Shown: positions 40,370-49,778 of the stretch, piece after piece
Numbering within the stretch: position 1 is the stretch's first letter
Layout: each line of letters opens with the position of its first letter
DNA from: a virus
Direction: 5' to 3' (one strand)
Length of the DNA: 57,244 bases
IMG/VR virus record: IMGVR_UViG_3300044838_000003
Coordinates: 1-57,244 of that record
The notes under the pieces: generated by a model
Seen by the model: only the letters and a program-made list of their open reading frames with translations
Database searches by the model: none
Told to the model about the DNA's origin: nothing
Translations under genes and position numbers: made by a program

Positions 40370-41554
40370 CTACGCAGCCGCAACCACGGCGTGAGGTGAA
40401 GTTCCACCGGTCAGGGTGTTGTCCACGCCGAGCGAGATGGTCGCAGGCGACACGATGAGCCCGGAGGTCACGGTAACGTCGGCAGCGAGGATGCTGTCGT
40501 CCACGGCGACGATCGCGGCCTTGATGGCAGCGTCGTTCGCGTTGAAGGCGATCGCGGCAGTCGAGACGCCGTTTACCTTCAGGGTGTAGGTACCACCGGT
40601 CGGTGCGCCAGTGATCGTGAGCTGGTAGCTCAGCGGTCCATCGACCAGCTTGTAGAACGCGGCAACGTCGTTGATGAGCAAACCGAACTCAGCTTCGACC
40701 AGGACCGCGACCAAGTTGTGCTGCCAGAGCGAGATGAACTCGGGGGTGTCGAGAGTCCCGAAGTTCAGGGTGGCCTGATCGGAGACCGAGTAGCTAAGCC
40801 CGCCGACCTGTCCCCAGACGATCTGGTTGAAGTCACCAGCGAAGCCCAGGACGTTGCCAGAGGCAACGGTCTCGGCCAAGATGGACGGACGGCCGACGAT
40901 GCGGCCTTCGCGGTTGACAGGGTTCTCCTGCGAGAACGGGCTGTCAATCCACAGAGGGCGACCGTTGTTGTCGTAGGACCCGTTCAGGATCGGCTCAACG
41001 GTATCGTCCAGCAGAGTCGCGGTCCACTTCTTGTGGTCATCAGCAAGGGCCCGTAGACCGCGCACCGCGGTGGCGTCGTACAGGTTGTTGTTGATGGCGA
41101 CCGTCTTCGTGGTCTCCGCGAGGTAGTGAGCGAACGGGCTGTCCACGCCGTACAGAACGGCCTGGTCGAATGCCTGACCGATCGCCGTGGCGACCTTGGT
41201 CCGCATGACGTTCAGGTAGTTGGCAGGGTTCGCCCGCACAACTTCCGAGGACGCCGTGAAGATGGTGGCAATCTTGTGGGGGACCACAGTCTGCTTGCCG
41301 AAGTTACCCTTGGTGAGGGGCTTCATTTCACCTTCGCCGACCCATCCGGCACTGACATCGCCAGTCCAGTGGGGGATCTTGACGCCTGTAGCGCCCATCG
41401 GGATCTTGCGAGCGAAACGCTGCACGATCGAGGTCTTCTCCGCGAGAGCGAAGTAGTCCTGCGCCTGCTCGGGGTCGAGGTAGCCCTCGAACATCGTATC
41501 CCCAGTCTGGGCGATACGGCTGTCGTTGGCACCGGCCAAGTGTCCGGTTGTCAT
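40370..41554 (-). CDS. Major capsid protein with C-terminal Ig-like module, 394 aa
   Basis: HK97-type capsid: N-terminal helical start, VQRFARKIPMGATGVKIP, SEVVRANPANYLNVMRTKVA and FGLLINDVAAFYKLVD. Residues about 308-394 form an extra Ig-like module (LTITGAPTGGTYTLKVNG, IAFNANDAAIKAAI, NTLTGGTSPHAV), which would decorate the capsid surface. Preceded by scaffold and protease-like genes. Confidence 0.9.
   Translation of the reverse strand: MTTGHLAGANDSRIAQTGDTMFEGYLDPEQAQDYFALAEKTSIVQRFARKIPMGATGVKIPHWTGDVSAGWVGEGEMKPLTKGNFGKQTVVPHKIATIFTASSEVVRANPANYLNVMRTKVATAIGQAFDQAVLYGVDSPFAHYLAETTKTVAINNNLYDATAVRGLRALADDHKKWTATLLDDTVEPILNGSYDNNGRPLWIDSPFSQENPVNREGRIVGRPSILAETVASGNVLGFAGDFNQIVWGQVGGLSYSVSDQATLNFGTLDTPEFISLWQHNLVAVLVEAEFGLLINDVAAFYKLVDGPLSYQLTITGAPTGGTYTLKVNGVSTAAIAFNANDAAIKAAIVAVDDSILAADVTVTSGLIVSPATISLGVDNTLTGGTSPHAVVAAA
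40373..40633 (-). repeat. Ig-like module in capsid gene
   Basis: The last 87 codons of the capsid gene: one A-half and one shortened B-half of the module seen in the tail tube and distal tail genes. Confidence 0.7.
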
Positions 41555-41582
41555 GTAGTTCTCCTAGTTTGAGAGTGGTTGG

Positions 41583-42104
41583 TTAGCGGCGATTCGCTGC
41601 GGCGGTCAGAGCGACCAGCAGCGGATCTTGAGCCGGGTTAGCGAGTCCGCGCTGTCCCGAGCCCTGGGTGGGGTCCGTAGCACCGACCTGCACCGTTCCG
41701 GTCAGGCCGAAGAGGGCCTTGAGGCTCTCCGCGCTGGCCTTGATGGATGCGGGGTCAACACCCTGCACGGCACCAGCGAACGAGGAGACCTGAGCGGCCT
41801 TCTCTTCTCCGATGATCGCCACGAGAGCTGCTTCCAGCTTCGCAGCACCGACCCACGCGCTGCCGAGGTCATCCTGAAGCCGGGTGGCGTCAGCCTTGGC
41901 CGCGTCGATCACGGGCTGGACTTCGCCGAGGACCGCGGTGCGGACCGATTCGGCGGCGTCCCGCGCCTTGATGCGGGCTTCTGCATTCTCCGCGCGTAGT
42001 TCCTTCACGTAAGAGAGAGGGAACAGTTCCTCAGAGGTTCCCGCCGGGGGAGCTGCTGGGGGTGTAACGCCGAGGGTGCTGGTTGTGTCTGGTGCTTCGG
42101 TCAT
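41583..42104 (-). CDS. Scaffolding protein, 173 aa
   Basis: Start at MTEAPDTT (AGGAGT upstream). Pro/Ala-rich N-terminus, a central coiled coil (LRAENAEARIKARDAAESVR, DAAKADATRLQDDL) and a C-terminal small region are the shape of siphovirus scaffolds that guide capsid assembly and are then removed. Just upstream of the capsid gene. Confidence 0.8.
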   Translation of the reverse strand: MTEAPDTTSTLGVTPPAAPPAGTSEELFPLSYVKELRAENAEARIKARDAAESVRTAVLGEVQPVIDAAKADATRLQDDLGSAWVGAAKLEAALVAIIGEEKAAQVSSFAGAVQGVDPASIKASAESLKALFGLTGTVQVGATDPTQGSGQRGLANPAQDPLLVALTAAANRR

Positions 42105-42150
42105 TATTTCGACTCCTGGTCGGTTGGAGCCCACCGGGGGCTCTTCGGGG

Positions 42151-43170
42151 TTAACTCGCTAGCCGTAGGCCGGCGAATTCTTGGGGGGAGATGGCGCCGG
42201 TATTTAGCTGGCGCCGCAGCGCGTTTATAGCGCGCTGGTTGCGGGAAACAATTTGCCCTTTGTTCTTGCCCGCGGTGTAAACTCGGTCGGGATTGTCTTC
42301 GAGGTCGGCGTCAGCCGCCTTGGAAGCTTCGATCCACAACTCCTCGGCACGCTGCTGGGCACGTTCCCCAGACCACGCACGCTGCTTGAATACGGGGACC
42401 ACGATGCAGTCACACCCGTCGTGCCACTCTTCCATAGCTCCGGAGATGTCCTCACCGGCTGCCGTCAGGTTGATGGCGTTGAGGTCGTCTAGGTCTAGGC
42501 CCGCGTTCTCCGCTGAGCGGTAGACCGGCCCTCTTGAGACGAGCATCAGACACCAAGCGCAGGTTTCCCTGCCCGTAGCGACCCGAGCCCAGCCGCGGAT
42601 GTTCTCAACGGTGTCGCCCTGGCCCCCAGTCGCCTCCTGCGCGGTTTTCACCAGTTGCAGGGGTGGACGGGCCACCGGCACGTCTTTAAGCTCTGAGGCG
42701 GGCGCTGAGGCGATGTTTACGAGCTGAGCCACGCTGGCGTGGATCTCGTCTATGATCGGGTCGTTGTCCACCATGTGGATGATCTGCTGGCGTCCCGCGT
42801 TGCCCACCTCCCGAGCTGTCCGGAGAGCGAGGGTCTGTACCGCGTGTTGCGGGGAGTCCTGCTGGGACAGCTTCAGGCGGGCGGGTTCCATGTTGCTGAC
42901 GAACTCAGCCCAGTCCGTACCCTCCAACGGTCTGAGATTTACCGGTAGGGAAGGGTAGGACAGGTGACGCTGAGAGTCGTAGAACTGGCGGGCCAACCTA
43001 GCCGAGCCGTCCCGGTGCGATTGCACGATGGGGAACAGCGTCCGGAGGAGGCCCATCCAGTCCTGGGGGGATAGAGCGGGTCGGGTGACCAGCGATCCGA
43101 GCTGAAGAGTAGATGAGATCATCTGCTGTACGATGACTAGCTGAGCCGCGTCATACTCTTCGGGGTTCAC
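42151..43170 (-). CDS. MuF-like head protein / capsid maturation protease, 339 aa
   Basis: Follows the portal gene with 4-base overlap. Helical N-terminal half; the middle has CAWCLMLVSRG and EEWHDGCDCIVVPVF, Cys/His pairs typical of the MuF/VG-like fold that actinophages carry here and usually annotate as capsid maturation protease. C-terminus is helical. Enzyme activity is not proven by the motifs. Confidence 0.75.
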   Translation of the reverse strand: MNPEEYDAAQLVIVQQMISSTLQLGSLVTRPALSPQDWMGLLRTLFPIVQSHRDGSARLARQFYDSQRHLSYPSLPVNLRPLEGTDWAEFVSNMEPARLKLSQQDSPQHAVQTLALRTAREVGNAGRQQIIHMVDNDPIIDEIHASVAQLVNIASAPASELKDVPVARPPLQLVKTAQEATGGQGDTVENIRGWARVATGRETCAWCLMLVSRGPVYRSAENAGLDLDDLNAINLTAAGEDISGAMEEWHDGCDCIVVPVFKQRAWSGERAQQRAEELWIEASKAADADLEDNPDRVYTAGKNKGQIVSRNQRAINALRRQLNTGAISPQEFAGLRLAS

Positions 43171-44840
43171 TTCTTGGCGCCCTTACTGGGAGGCGGGGAT
43201 GCCGCCTTAGCGTCCGCGGCTGCTTGGGCTGCCTGGGCGCTTTGGTGAGCGCCTACTGCTGCCGTCGCGTCAGCCTTGTTGGCGGGATTGCCACCGGTCG
43301 GGGCTGAGCCTGGTGCGAACGCTCCCAGCAAGTTCTGGGCGTCCTGTCGGTCGAACTCCTGCATCATCAGCCGAGCCTCGACGGAGTAGCCCATGTCGAT
43401 ACGAGCCTGTTCCTTCGGGATCGGACCCATGCCGTTCGCGTAGAGCTTGGTCGCGCCGTCTGCCTTAGCGGCATACGTCGGGGTGCTCGGGTCGGCCCAC
43501 AGCATCTCTAGCCGGTACAAACCGGGGTCGATGCTCTGTAGCCCGCCGCCCATGACGGCGGTGGCGATACGCATAGCCTGCTCCCAAGCGCCTCCGAAGA
43601 GGACGTTCTTACGCTCACACAGCTTGACCAGACGGGCTTCGGACGCCTTGATTGCTTCGGCGCTGGCCGGGTTCTGGCTGCTGTAGCTGAGGTACTGAGG
43701 GGGCAAGCCTGTGTAGGCTGCCGTCTTCTTGTCGATGGCATCTAGTGCCGCGACGAAGTTCATCAGCTCGGCAGCCGAGAACTGGCCTGCCTTGCCGTTG
43801 GGGTCCTTGAACGCGAGGATGCGACCGAGGTACGCATCCCAGTTCTTCAGGCCGGTCTCGGGGTCCACGCCGACCTCCGCGGCGTTCACGCCGAAGAAGT
43901 ACCGCTGCGGTACCGCGAGGATCTCCGCGGCGCCCTGCATGTCCATCATAATCCGGGCAGCGGCGTCGGTAGCCGAGCGCAGCTCGGGGGTGATCTGGGA
44001 AGTGCCCAGTGTGTCGGAGAGCAGGGTGCGGTTGGTGATCGGGACCACCGGTACCACGCCGAGGTTGTGGGGGATCGTCTGTAGGATGGCGAACTGGTTT
44101 TCCTGCTTGATCCACACGGTGGTGGAGAGCGGGAGGTACAGTGTCGCCGAGACTACGTTCGATCCGGTGTCGTCGTAGATGACCCGGATAGCCTGACGCA
44201 CCGCGCCCGTGCGGGGCTCGGTGATAGCGAACAGGGTGTTGGCCGACTCGACCTTGATGATCGGTACGGTCGGGTCCCAAAACACGTCTACCGCGGGGTC
44301 AGCCTGCGAGATCGTGATGTAGGCCCGTCCGTGGACTAGGGCCTCGGTGTGGCCGAGTACGGAGTACACGTCGAGGTCGTTGTACTGCCACCAGTCCCAC
44401 AGGACGCTGGCCGGGTCGGTCGCTGCTCCGGTCGTGGACGGGGGGCTACCGGCCGCAGGCGGCGTGGTGCTACTCGCACCAGCAGCGGGGCTGGTGCTCA
44501 CCGTGGTCGCCGTCTGGGCGGCTGCCTGCATCGTCTTGACCCGGAAGCCCTGGGCCTCCTGGCGCTCAGCGATCGAGTCCACGTAGAGACGCGGGTATCC
44601 TACGTTCGCGAGCAGCTTCCGCATAGCGGGAGGTACCGCCAGCCCGATGGCATCCGGCCGCTTCTCGGCGTTGTAGTAGTCGAGGTTGTCCTTCAGCGAC
44701 GAGATGTTCTGCTCGAACAGGTTGATCATGTCGTCGCGGGTGGCCTCGATGTCCGTCGAGATGGAGCCGTCTTGCAGGTACCCGACCGGGGCCGGCTGGA
44801 TGGTGGCGGTCGAACCGCCGCCTCCACTTGGGGAAGTCAT
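43167..44840 (-). CDS. Portal protein, 557 aa
   Basis: Situated between large terminase and MuF genes. Hallmarks of SPP1-like portals: early helical region with Tyr (LKDNLDYYNAEKRPDAIGL), central beta/helix core, long LQTIPHNLGVVPVVPI and the Leu/Ala C-terminal crown rich in Ala. It forms the dodecameric DNA gate. Confidence 0.9.
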   Translation of the reverse strand: MTSPSGGGGSTATIQPAPVGYLQDGSISTDIEATRDDMINLFEQNISSLKDNLDYYNAEKRPDAIGLAVPPAMRKLLANVGYPRLYVDSIAERQEAQGFRVKTMQAAAQTATTVSTSPAAGASSTTPPAAGSPPSTTGAATDPASVLWDWWQYNDLDVYSVLGHTEALVHGRAYITISQADPAVDVFWDPTVPIIKVESANTLFAITEPRTGAVRQAIRVIYDDTGSNVVSATLYLPLSTTVWIKQENQFAILQTIPHNLGVVPVVPITNRTLLSDTLGTSQITPELRSATDAAARIMMDMQGAAEILAVPQRYFFGVNAAEVGVDPETGLKNWDAYLGRILAFKDPNGKAGQFSAAELMNFVAALDAIDKKTAAYTGLPPQYLSYSSQNPASAEAIKASEARLVKLCERKNVLFGGAWEQAMRIATAVMGGGLQSIDPGLYRLEMLWADPSTPTYAAKADGATKLYANGMGPIPKEQARIDMGYSVEARLMMQEFDRQDAQNLLGAFAPGSAPTGGNPANKADATAAVGAHQSAQAAQAAADAKAASPPPSKGAKK

Positions 44841-46525
44841 CGGATGATCACCACCCCGTCGCCTCGGTTGTTCTTGCTCATCAGGTAATCCTGTCTGCTA
44901 CCGAAGGCGAGCACGGCGCACACCGCCGCGTCGATCTTGCGGGAGGAGTCCTTCGTGGCCTTGCGTATGGCTACTGCATCGTAGGTTGTCATGTGCATCT
45001 TGGCGTTGGTGACGTGCTGCTTCAGCGTCGGGTTACCGTCGTGGGAGACTGTCCGCTCGATAACCGCGTCGTGGAACTTCTCGCAGTTCAGGGCGAACGT
45101 CTTCTGGTTGCCTCGCATGTCGAACGCGACGGGGTTGGCTGGGGACGCGTTCACCTTGAGGTCGAGCCTGAATAGCTCGCCCCACTGGTCAACGTATGCC
45201 TCGAACTCCTTCACGTCGGCGCGGAAGCCGACTACCTCGTACTTGTCCTTGGTGTTGCGAACCACCGCGTCAACCTGCTCGCGGTCGATCTCACCGGACG
45301 GGGTGTCCTTTGGATTCCACACCCCGAGGACGAACAGCATCCCGTCGCTCACGCGGCAGGCTACTAGAGCGGTCCAGTCGTTGGACTTGCTGCCGTCGAA
45401 GCCTAGGGTGATCTTCTCGCCCTTTTGCAGGACGGGCTGGTCTCCCTCGAATGCACATAGGTTCCACTGCTGTGGGCTGATCCACGAGTCCTCGGACGCG
45501 TTGATCTGGTTCAGGAACTTGCGTCGGGATTCGGTGATCGGGTTCCTGGTATCCAGTATGAGCTGGACGATGGTGTCGATGGGCAGCCAGTAGGAGTCGC
45601 CGCGGGCGATGACTACGCCCTCGCGGAGCTTCTTTACTCCCAGCTCGTGGCCTTCGGGGTCCTCCTTTAGGGAGGGAATCTCCGAGACCGGGGTGTCTGC
45701 TGGCGCTTCCAGCGCGTCGTACAGGATGCCGGTATCGACGGCTTTGCCGCCCATGACATCCTGGTAGTTGTCCCACGCTGCCTCCGCTACCGATTCGGTA
45801 CCGGGGATGTGGGCGTTGAAAATCGAAAGCGAACGGGCGTGGGGCGTCTTACCGAGGTTACCGGTGATGACAGCCGCCATCTCGTGCCCGTCGTTCGCCT
45901 CCCCTCCGGGTCCGCGACCCCACCACTGGATCTCGTTTTGGATCACGAAGGTCGGGCGGTTGCCCTCCATGCTCGCGGGGGAGCTGGTCACGGCTTCGAT
46001 GACCCCGCCATCGCTGGCGTAGATGACGAACTTGTTCACGTCGAGGTTGTAATCCCGCTTGAGTGCCTGCGAGATCATAATCGGGAACAAGCGGAACGTG
46101 TTCTTGGTTTGGTCCTGACTGACCGCCGCGATCTGAACCCACGCGGCGTGGCGGCGCTTACCAACGGGCGAACCGTCAGCGCCCCAGTGTGAGAAGGCTA
46201 CCGGGCCGACCAGCTCAGCGAGAGCTAGAGCGGCGGCGAACGGGTCCTTCCCCCAGCCCTTCAGGCGTCGGAGCATCCCCTCGCGGTACGTGTAGTTGCC
46301 ATCGGCGTCTACAGCGTACCACCAGAGGGTGAAGCGGGCCTGCTCTAGCGTGGGCATGAAGCCCTCGCCGGCGTGCTCGCCTCCGGGCGTCCGAACGTAT
46401 GTTGCCCACCAGTCTAGGATTCCCCACCCGAGTGAGAACTCGGGGAGGAACCAATGTCCGTCCAGGGTGCGAGCCCACGTTGGGCCTATTACGTGCGGGG
46501 GTGAGACTCGCAATTCCTGGGACAC
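44837..46525 (-). CDS. Large terminase subunit, 562 aa
   Basis: GTG start. Walker A-like LKGWGKDPFAAALALAE (a known deviant form in actinophages), Walker B-like TFVIQNEIQWWG region, and a nuclease domain with ITLGFDGSKSNDWTALVA (first catalytic Asp), VVGFRADVKEFE and DAAVCAVLAFG (last Asp). It packages and cuts the DNA. Overlaps the portal start by 4 bases. Confidence 0.9.
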   Translation of the reverse strand: MSQELRVSPPHVIGPTWARTLDGHWFLPEFSLGWGILDWWATYVRTPGGEHAGEGFMPTLEQARFTLWWYAVDADGNYTYREGMLRRLKGWGKDPFAAALALAELVGPVAFSHWGADGSPVGKRRHAAWVQIAAVSQDQTKNTFRLFPIMISQALKRDYNLDVNKFVIYASDGGVIEAVTSSPASMEGNRPTFVIQNEIQWWGRGPGGEANDGHEMAAVITGNLGKTPHARSLSIFNAHIPGTESVAEAAWDNYQDVMGGKAVDTGILYDALEAPADTPVSEIPSLKEDPEGHELGVKKLREGVVIARGDSYWLPIDTIVQLILDTRNPITESRRKFLNQINASEDSWISPQQWNLCAFEGDQPVLQKGEKITLGFDGSKSNDWTALVACRVSDGMLFVLGVWNPKDTPSGEIDREQVDAVVRNTKDKYEVVGFRADVKEFEAYVDQWGELFRLDLKVNASPANPVAFDMRGNQKTFALNCEKFHDAVIERTVSHDGNPTLKQHVTNAKMHMTTYDAVAIRKATKDSSRKIDAAVCAVLAFGSRQDYLMSKNNRGDGVVIIR

Positions 46526-46540
46526 CGTGAGCCTCCTGGG

Positions 46541-47590
46541 CTAGGGTAGAATACCCCGTAGCCAGTTGAGACCTCCGTCGATGTTGAACGGACTGTAGTG
46601 GGGGTTGTTGCCCTGCTGAGCGAGGAAGCCGATACCCGACACGATCGCCAGGAATGCGGCCCACACGAAGTCCAGCGGGACAACGAATGCTGAGGCGATC
46701 TGCGCCACCAGCGACGTGGGGTTGGAGAAGAGGTCAAATCGAGCTACAGCCTGGTAGATCGCGGCCTTGACCTGGCCTTCTTTGTTGGGCTCGTTGTCTG
46801 AGAAGATGTCCCCCTTGCGGTAGACATCCTCGATGAGGTAGGGCGGGAGGACCGGGTTATTGGGTAGCCCGAACCCTCGTAGAGGGTCCAGTCCACCATT
46901 CGTGATTGGACCACCCTGTCCGATCGACCAAGGAGCAACAGAACCACGCTGACGAGTAGGGTTGCCATAGGCTAGCCTCCCGAGGATGTCGGGCGTACGC
47001 CAAGCCAACTCCTGTCCGGGCATGAGGTACTGCGTGGTGAAGTCGTAGACGACGATGCCGCCCTGACTGAAGTCCGCGAGGACGCTCTTCTTGCCGCGGG
47101 GGAACGGGGTGCCGTCATCAAGACGGTCGCTCCGGTAGAACCGCGCCAGCTCATCTACACCGGACTGATTATCAAACGGCATCGCGCCGTTGTTGTAGCC
47201 GGTGGGCTGGTGGTGCAGACGCTTCTCGTTAGCGAGAATCGTGAGCGTATCGGCCGCGGGGCCGCGCCACATGTCCGACATGTGGCCTTCGACCGAGAAT
47301 CCGATGACCGCGGGCTCGACCGGCTTGGGGGCGACCTTGACATAGCCCAGAGCTACCTGGGTGTCGTAGTTCAGCACACCGTTGGCTTGGCCGTGGTACT
47401 TGCCGCTCGCGATCAGGTTCCGCTGTAGCTGGGCTACGGTATCGGCGGTAAACTGGTCGTACGTCCCAGTAGCCACAAGGCTACCGGCTGTTGCATGGTA
47501 GGTTCGGGCGAGGAACTTTTGGATGTCGGCAACCTTGGGGTCAACGTCTCCGAGACCCCATCCGACCCACTTGCCGGTTGCGTCCTTCAA
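46541..47590 (-). CDS. lysB: LysB: mycolyl-arabinogalactan esterase
   Basis: 349 residues from a TTG overlapping the LysA stop (TTGA). Residues about 15-82 are a peptidoglycan-binding domain; the rest is a cutinase-like hydrolase with the nucleophile Ser175 in LADFSQGGIV (G-x-S-x-G variant). It cleaves mycolic acids from arabinogalactan so that the outer membrane opens at lysis. Such enzymes are typical for phages of mycolate hosts. Confidence 0.9.
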   Translation of the reverse strand: MKDATGKWVGWGLGDVDPKVADIQKFLARTYHATAGSLVATGTYDQFTADTVAQLQRNLIASGKYHGQANGVLNYDTQVALGYVKVAPKPVEPAVIGFSVEGHMSDMWRGPAADTLTILANEKRLHHQPTGYNNGAMPFDNQSGVDELARFYRSDRLDDGTPFPRGKKSVLADFSQGGIVVYDFTTQYLMPGQELAWRTPDILGRLAYGNPTRQRGSVAPWSIGQGGPITNGGLDPLRGFGLPNNPVLPPYLIEDVYRKGDIFSDNEPNKEGQVKAAIYQAVARFDLFSNPTSLVAQIASAFVVPLDFVWAAFLAIVSGIGFLAQQGNNPHYSPFNIDGGLNWLRGILP

Positions 47591-48954
47591 GGTGCATCTC
47601 CGTAGAATACTTGGTCACGCACCGTGCGGCCCGACGAGGGCCAGTCCGGGTGACCTGGGCCGACCTGTAGCACCAGGTATTCGAGCAGGTCGCGCTCGGT
47701 GGTGTTGTTGCGGTCGGAGACCCACTTCAGGAAGGCGACCGCCATCTCGTGGCGAACGTCTACCGCGGGAGGCGGGACTACGACGGGCGGCGGGGCTTGC
47801 GACTCTCCACCGGCTAGCCAGTAGAGGAACCGCTCGGTGAAGTAGTCGGCCGGGAAGTTCGGGCCAACGTCGGTGTGAGATCCCCATCCGAAGACCTCGG
47901 TCACCCACTCGTGGTCGGTGATGCCGCTGTCGTCGGCGGTGCTGTCTCCGTAGTCGCCACCGAAGCCGATGACCTTCGCCTTGATGCTCGGGTACTTCGC
48001 GATGTCTTGTACCGCGTACCAGGCGAACACGTCGATGACGTTGCCCGCATACTTCAGCCACTCTTCGCGAGACCAGCTCGCGTTGGAGCCAGCGAAGCAG
48101 TAGTTGATCGCGATGTGGTTCGCGTTGCCGACAGACCACGAGGCCACGTCGGTATCCACGCCGTCAACGATCGTCACGCCGCCGTCGCGGGCCTGAGAGC
48201 CGTAGAGGTGGTAGGAGACCTCGACCGAGGGGTTGGCGCAGTAGTTCCCGAGACGCTCCGCAGCGTCGTCGGGCGGCGGGACCGGGTTACCCTCTTGGGT
48301 GTGGAGCGCGATGATCCGCGGGAGGTTGCCGTCGCGGCTCTCGTTGTTCGGGGACCAGATCGGGAACTCGTTGAAGCTGGGGCGCTTGCTGCTAGCCATA
48401 GGAGGCTCCTTGGGTGGATCGGCGGGCTGGGGTGCTGGTTCCGGGGGCTGTGTGGGCGCTGGGGCCTCTGTCAGGACCCCGACCAGTAGAGCGTATGCGT
48501 CGTCCCATTCCTCGGCGTAGCGGCCTCTGTAGGCCGGGGCGCACTGCTGGACATCTGCTACGCGCTGTCCTAGCGCGTCCCTGCCCATCGAGTAGTCTAG
48601 CCCGTCCGGTAGCCGGGAGAGGAACACGTCGGTAGACTTTTCCAGCGACATGCGTGATTCCATCGTGCCCCACCAGTCGTTCTGTGGTGAGGGGACGGGG
48701 CCTGCGACCTTGTTCTGCTGCTGGTAGTAGCCTACCGACCGGCCGTCGTCGGACTCCGAGTCGTAGTCGAAGTTCTTCGAGGACGGGTCCGAGGCGTTCC
48801 ACGGACACCAGTATCCGGACTCGACCGCCACGCAGGATAGCGCGGCGTTCGCGTAGACCAGTCCCAGTCCGCGGGCCACGGCCACGTCGTAGATTACCTT
48901 TGCGACCTGTTCCGGGGTGCGGAGGGGCGTGTCGGCCTTCCAGATGAAGTTCAT
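47587..48954 (-). CDS. lysA: LysA: two-domain endolysin
   Basis: 455 residues. The first 155 resemble a transglycosylase/lysozyme domain (CVAVESGYWCP with catalytic Glu, SVGYYQQQNK), then a Pro-rich linker (about 165-190), and an N-acetylmuramoyl-L-alanine amidase (Amidase_2: IALHTQEGN, HLYGSQAR, HIAINYCFAG, HTDVGPNFP zinc site). The C-terminal 90 residues may bind the wall. It cuts both glycan and peptide parts of peptidoglycan. Confidence 0.88.
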   Translation of the reverse strand: MNFIWKADTPLRTPEQVAKVIYDVAVARGLGLVYANAALSCVAVESGYWCPWNASDPSSKNFDYDSESDDGRSVGYYQQQNKVAGPVPSPQNDWWGTMESRMSLEKSTDVFLSRLPDGLDYSMGRDALGQRVADVQQCAPAYRGRYAEEWDDAYALLVGVLTEAPAPTQPPEPAPQPADPPKEPPMASSKRPSFNEFPIWSPNNESRDGNLPRIIALHTQEGNPVPPPDDAAERLGNYCANPSVEVSYHLYGSQARDGGVTIVDGVDTDVASWSVGNANHIAINYCFAGSNASWSREEWLKYAGNVIDVFAWYAVQDIAKYPSIKAKVIGFGGDYGDSTADDSGITDHEWVTEVFGWGSHTDVGPNFPADYFTERFLYWLAGGESQAPPPVVVPPPAVDVRHEMAVAFLKWVSDRNNTTERDLLEYLVLQVGPGHPDWPSSGRTVRDQVFYGDAP

Positions 48955-48975
48955 GGTGATCCTCTCGGGTTAAGC

Positions 48976-49047
48976 TCCCTACCGTGGACTCGAACCACGA
49001 ACCGCGAGATTAACAATCTCGTGCTCTGCCAATTGAGCTAGCGGGGA
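48976..49047 (-). tRNA. tRNA-Asn (GTT)
   Basis: 72-nt cloverleaf with T-arm CGTGG-TTCGAGT-CCACG, anticodon stem CGAGA/TCTCG with loop TTGTTAA (anticodon GTT) and a mostly paired acceptor with one mismatch. No encoded CCA. Confidence 0.9.
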
Positions 49048-49075
49048 TGAGCCCCTTGCGGGGCGAAGTGGGGCG

Positions 49076-49147
49076 CGGGGGATCAAGGACTCGAACCTCG
49101 TTCTGCGGCTTTGGAGACCGCGGTCTTACCGGGTAAACGAATCCCCC
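49076..49147 (-). tRNA. tRNA-Trp (CCA)
   Basis: 72-nt cloverleaf with acceptor GGGGGAT/ATCCCCC, anticodon stem GCGGT/GCCGC and loop CTCCAAA (anticodon CCA), T-arm CGAGG-TTCGAGT-CCTTG. The late genes upstream encode many Trp residues. Confidence 0.9.
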
Positions 49148-49215
49148 TGGCCCCCAGCCATCACGACCACGGCGCTCTCACGCGCCGCCGCTGCGGTCTG
49201 GGGGTTTGGAGCGGT

Positions 49216-49332
49216 CTAGAGTGCAGCGCGGATCAAGTTGGCTGCGTATTGCTCAGTCAACTGTCGTGGCGTCTGCTCGCGTGCCTGCTCGGAGAGCTCG
49301 GCGTACTCTTCATTGCTGAGAGAAACGAACAC
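49216..49332 (-). CDS. Ribbon-helix-helix-like micro-protein, 38 aa
   Basis: GTG start with a GGAGGTGGGT site. VFVSLSNEEYAELSEQ then a helix and a final helix (YAANLIRAAL) give the strand-helix-helix order of Arc/MetJ-type repressors at the minimal length. It lies between the tRNA genes and a tail-region gene. Candidate small regulator. Confidence 0.5.
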   Translation of the reverse strand: MFVSLSNEEYAELSEQAREQTPRQLTEQYAANLIRAAL

Positions 49333-49351
49333 TGGACCCACCTCCTTCCTA

Positions 49352-49774
49352 CTATCCTTCGGGTACGTCGATCGTCGCGCTGGTGATAGCGACGGTCGAT
49401 CCCGCGGTGATGGCCGTGGTGTTGAGGATCAGGCTCGTGGCCGTGGTCCCAACTAGGCCCTGTGCGACGGCGGTGCCACCGGTCTGTGTCTTGATCCGGA
49501 AGTACGCCGCGGTTCCTGTTGCGTCTGCGCTGGTGTCGCTGGTGATCGCCGCTGCGGTGATCCGTCCGTTGTTACCGGACCCAGCGACCGACCCGAAGGT
49601 TGCCGAGCATGTCAGCGAGGCCAGCAGCGTCGGAGACGATGGTGTGGCGTCACAATCTGCGGGTACGGCGCCAGCGTAAATCTCGATGACCGCCGCGGTG
49701 CCCGCGTCGATCTGCCCTTCCAGTGCGGTAGCCAGAATCTGCGCCACAGCGTTGGAGATGTAAAAGTCGCCCAT
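49352..49774 (-). CDS. Virion-associated beta-rich protein, 140 aa
   Basis: Alanine/Thr/Ser-rich with alternating strands (AAVIEIYAGAVPADCDATPS, GTAAYFRIKTQTGGTAVAQG). This composition is common in small phage tail-associated or appendage proteins. It stands in the group just before the tRNAs. Confidence 0.65.
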   Translation of the reverse strand: MGDFYISNAVAQILATALEGQIDAGTAAVIEIYAGAVPADCDATPSSPTLLASLTCSATFGSVAGSGNNGRITAAAITSDTSADATGTAAYFRIKTQTGGTAVAQGLVGTTATSLILNTTAITAGSTVAITSATIDVPEG

Positions 49775-49778
49775 TGGC

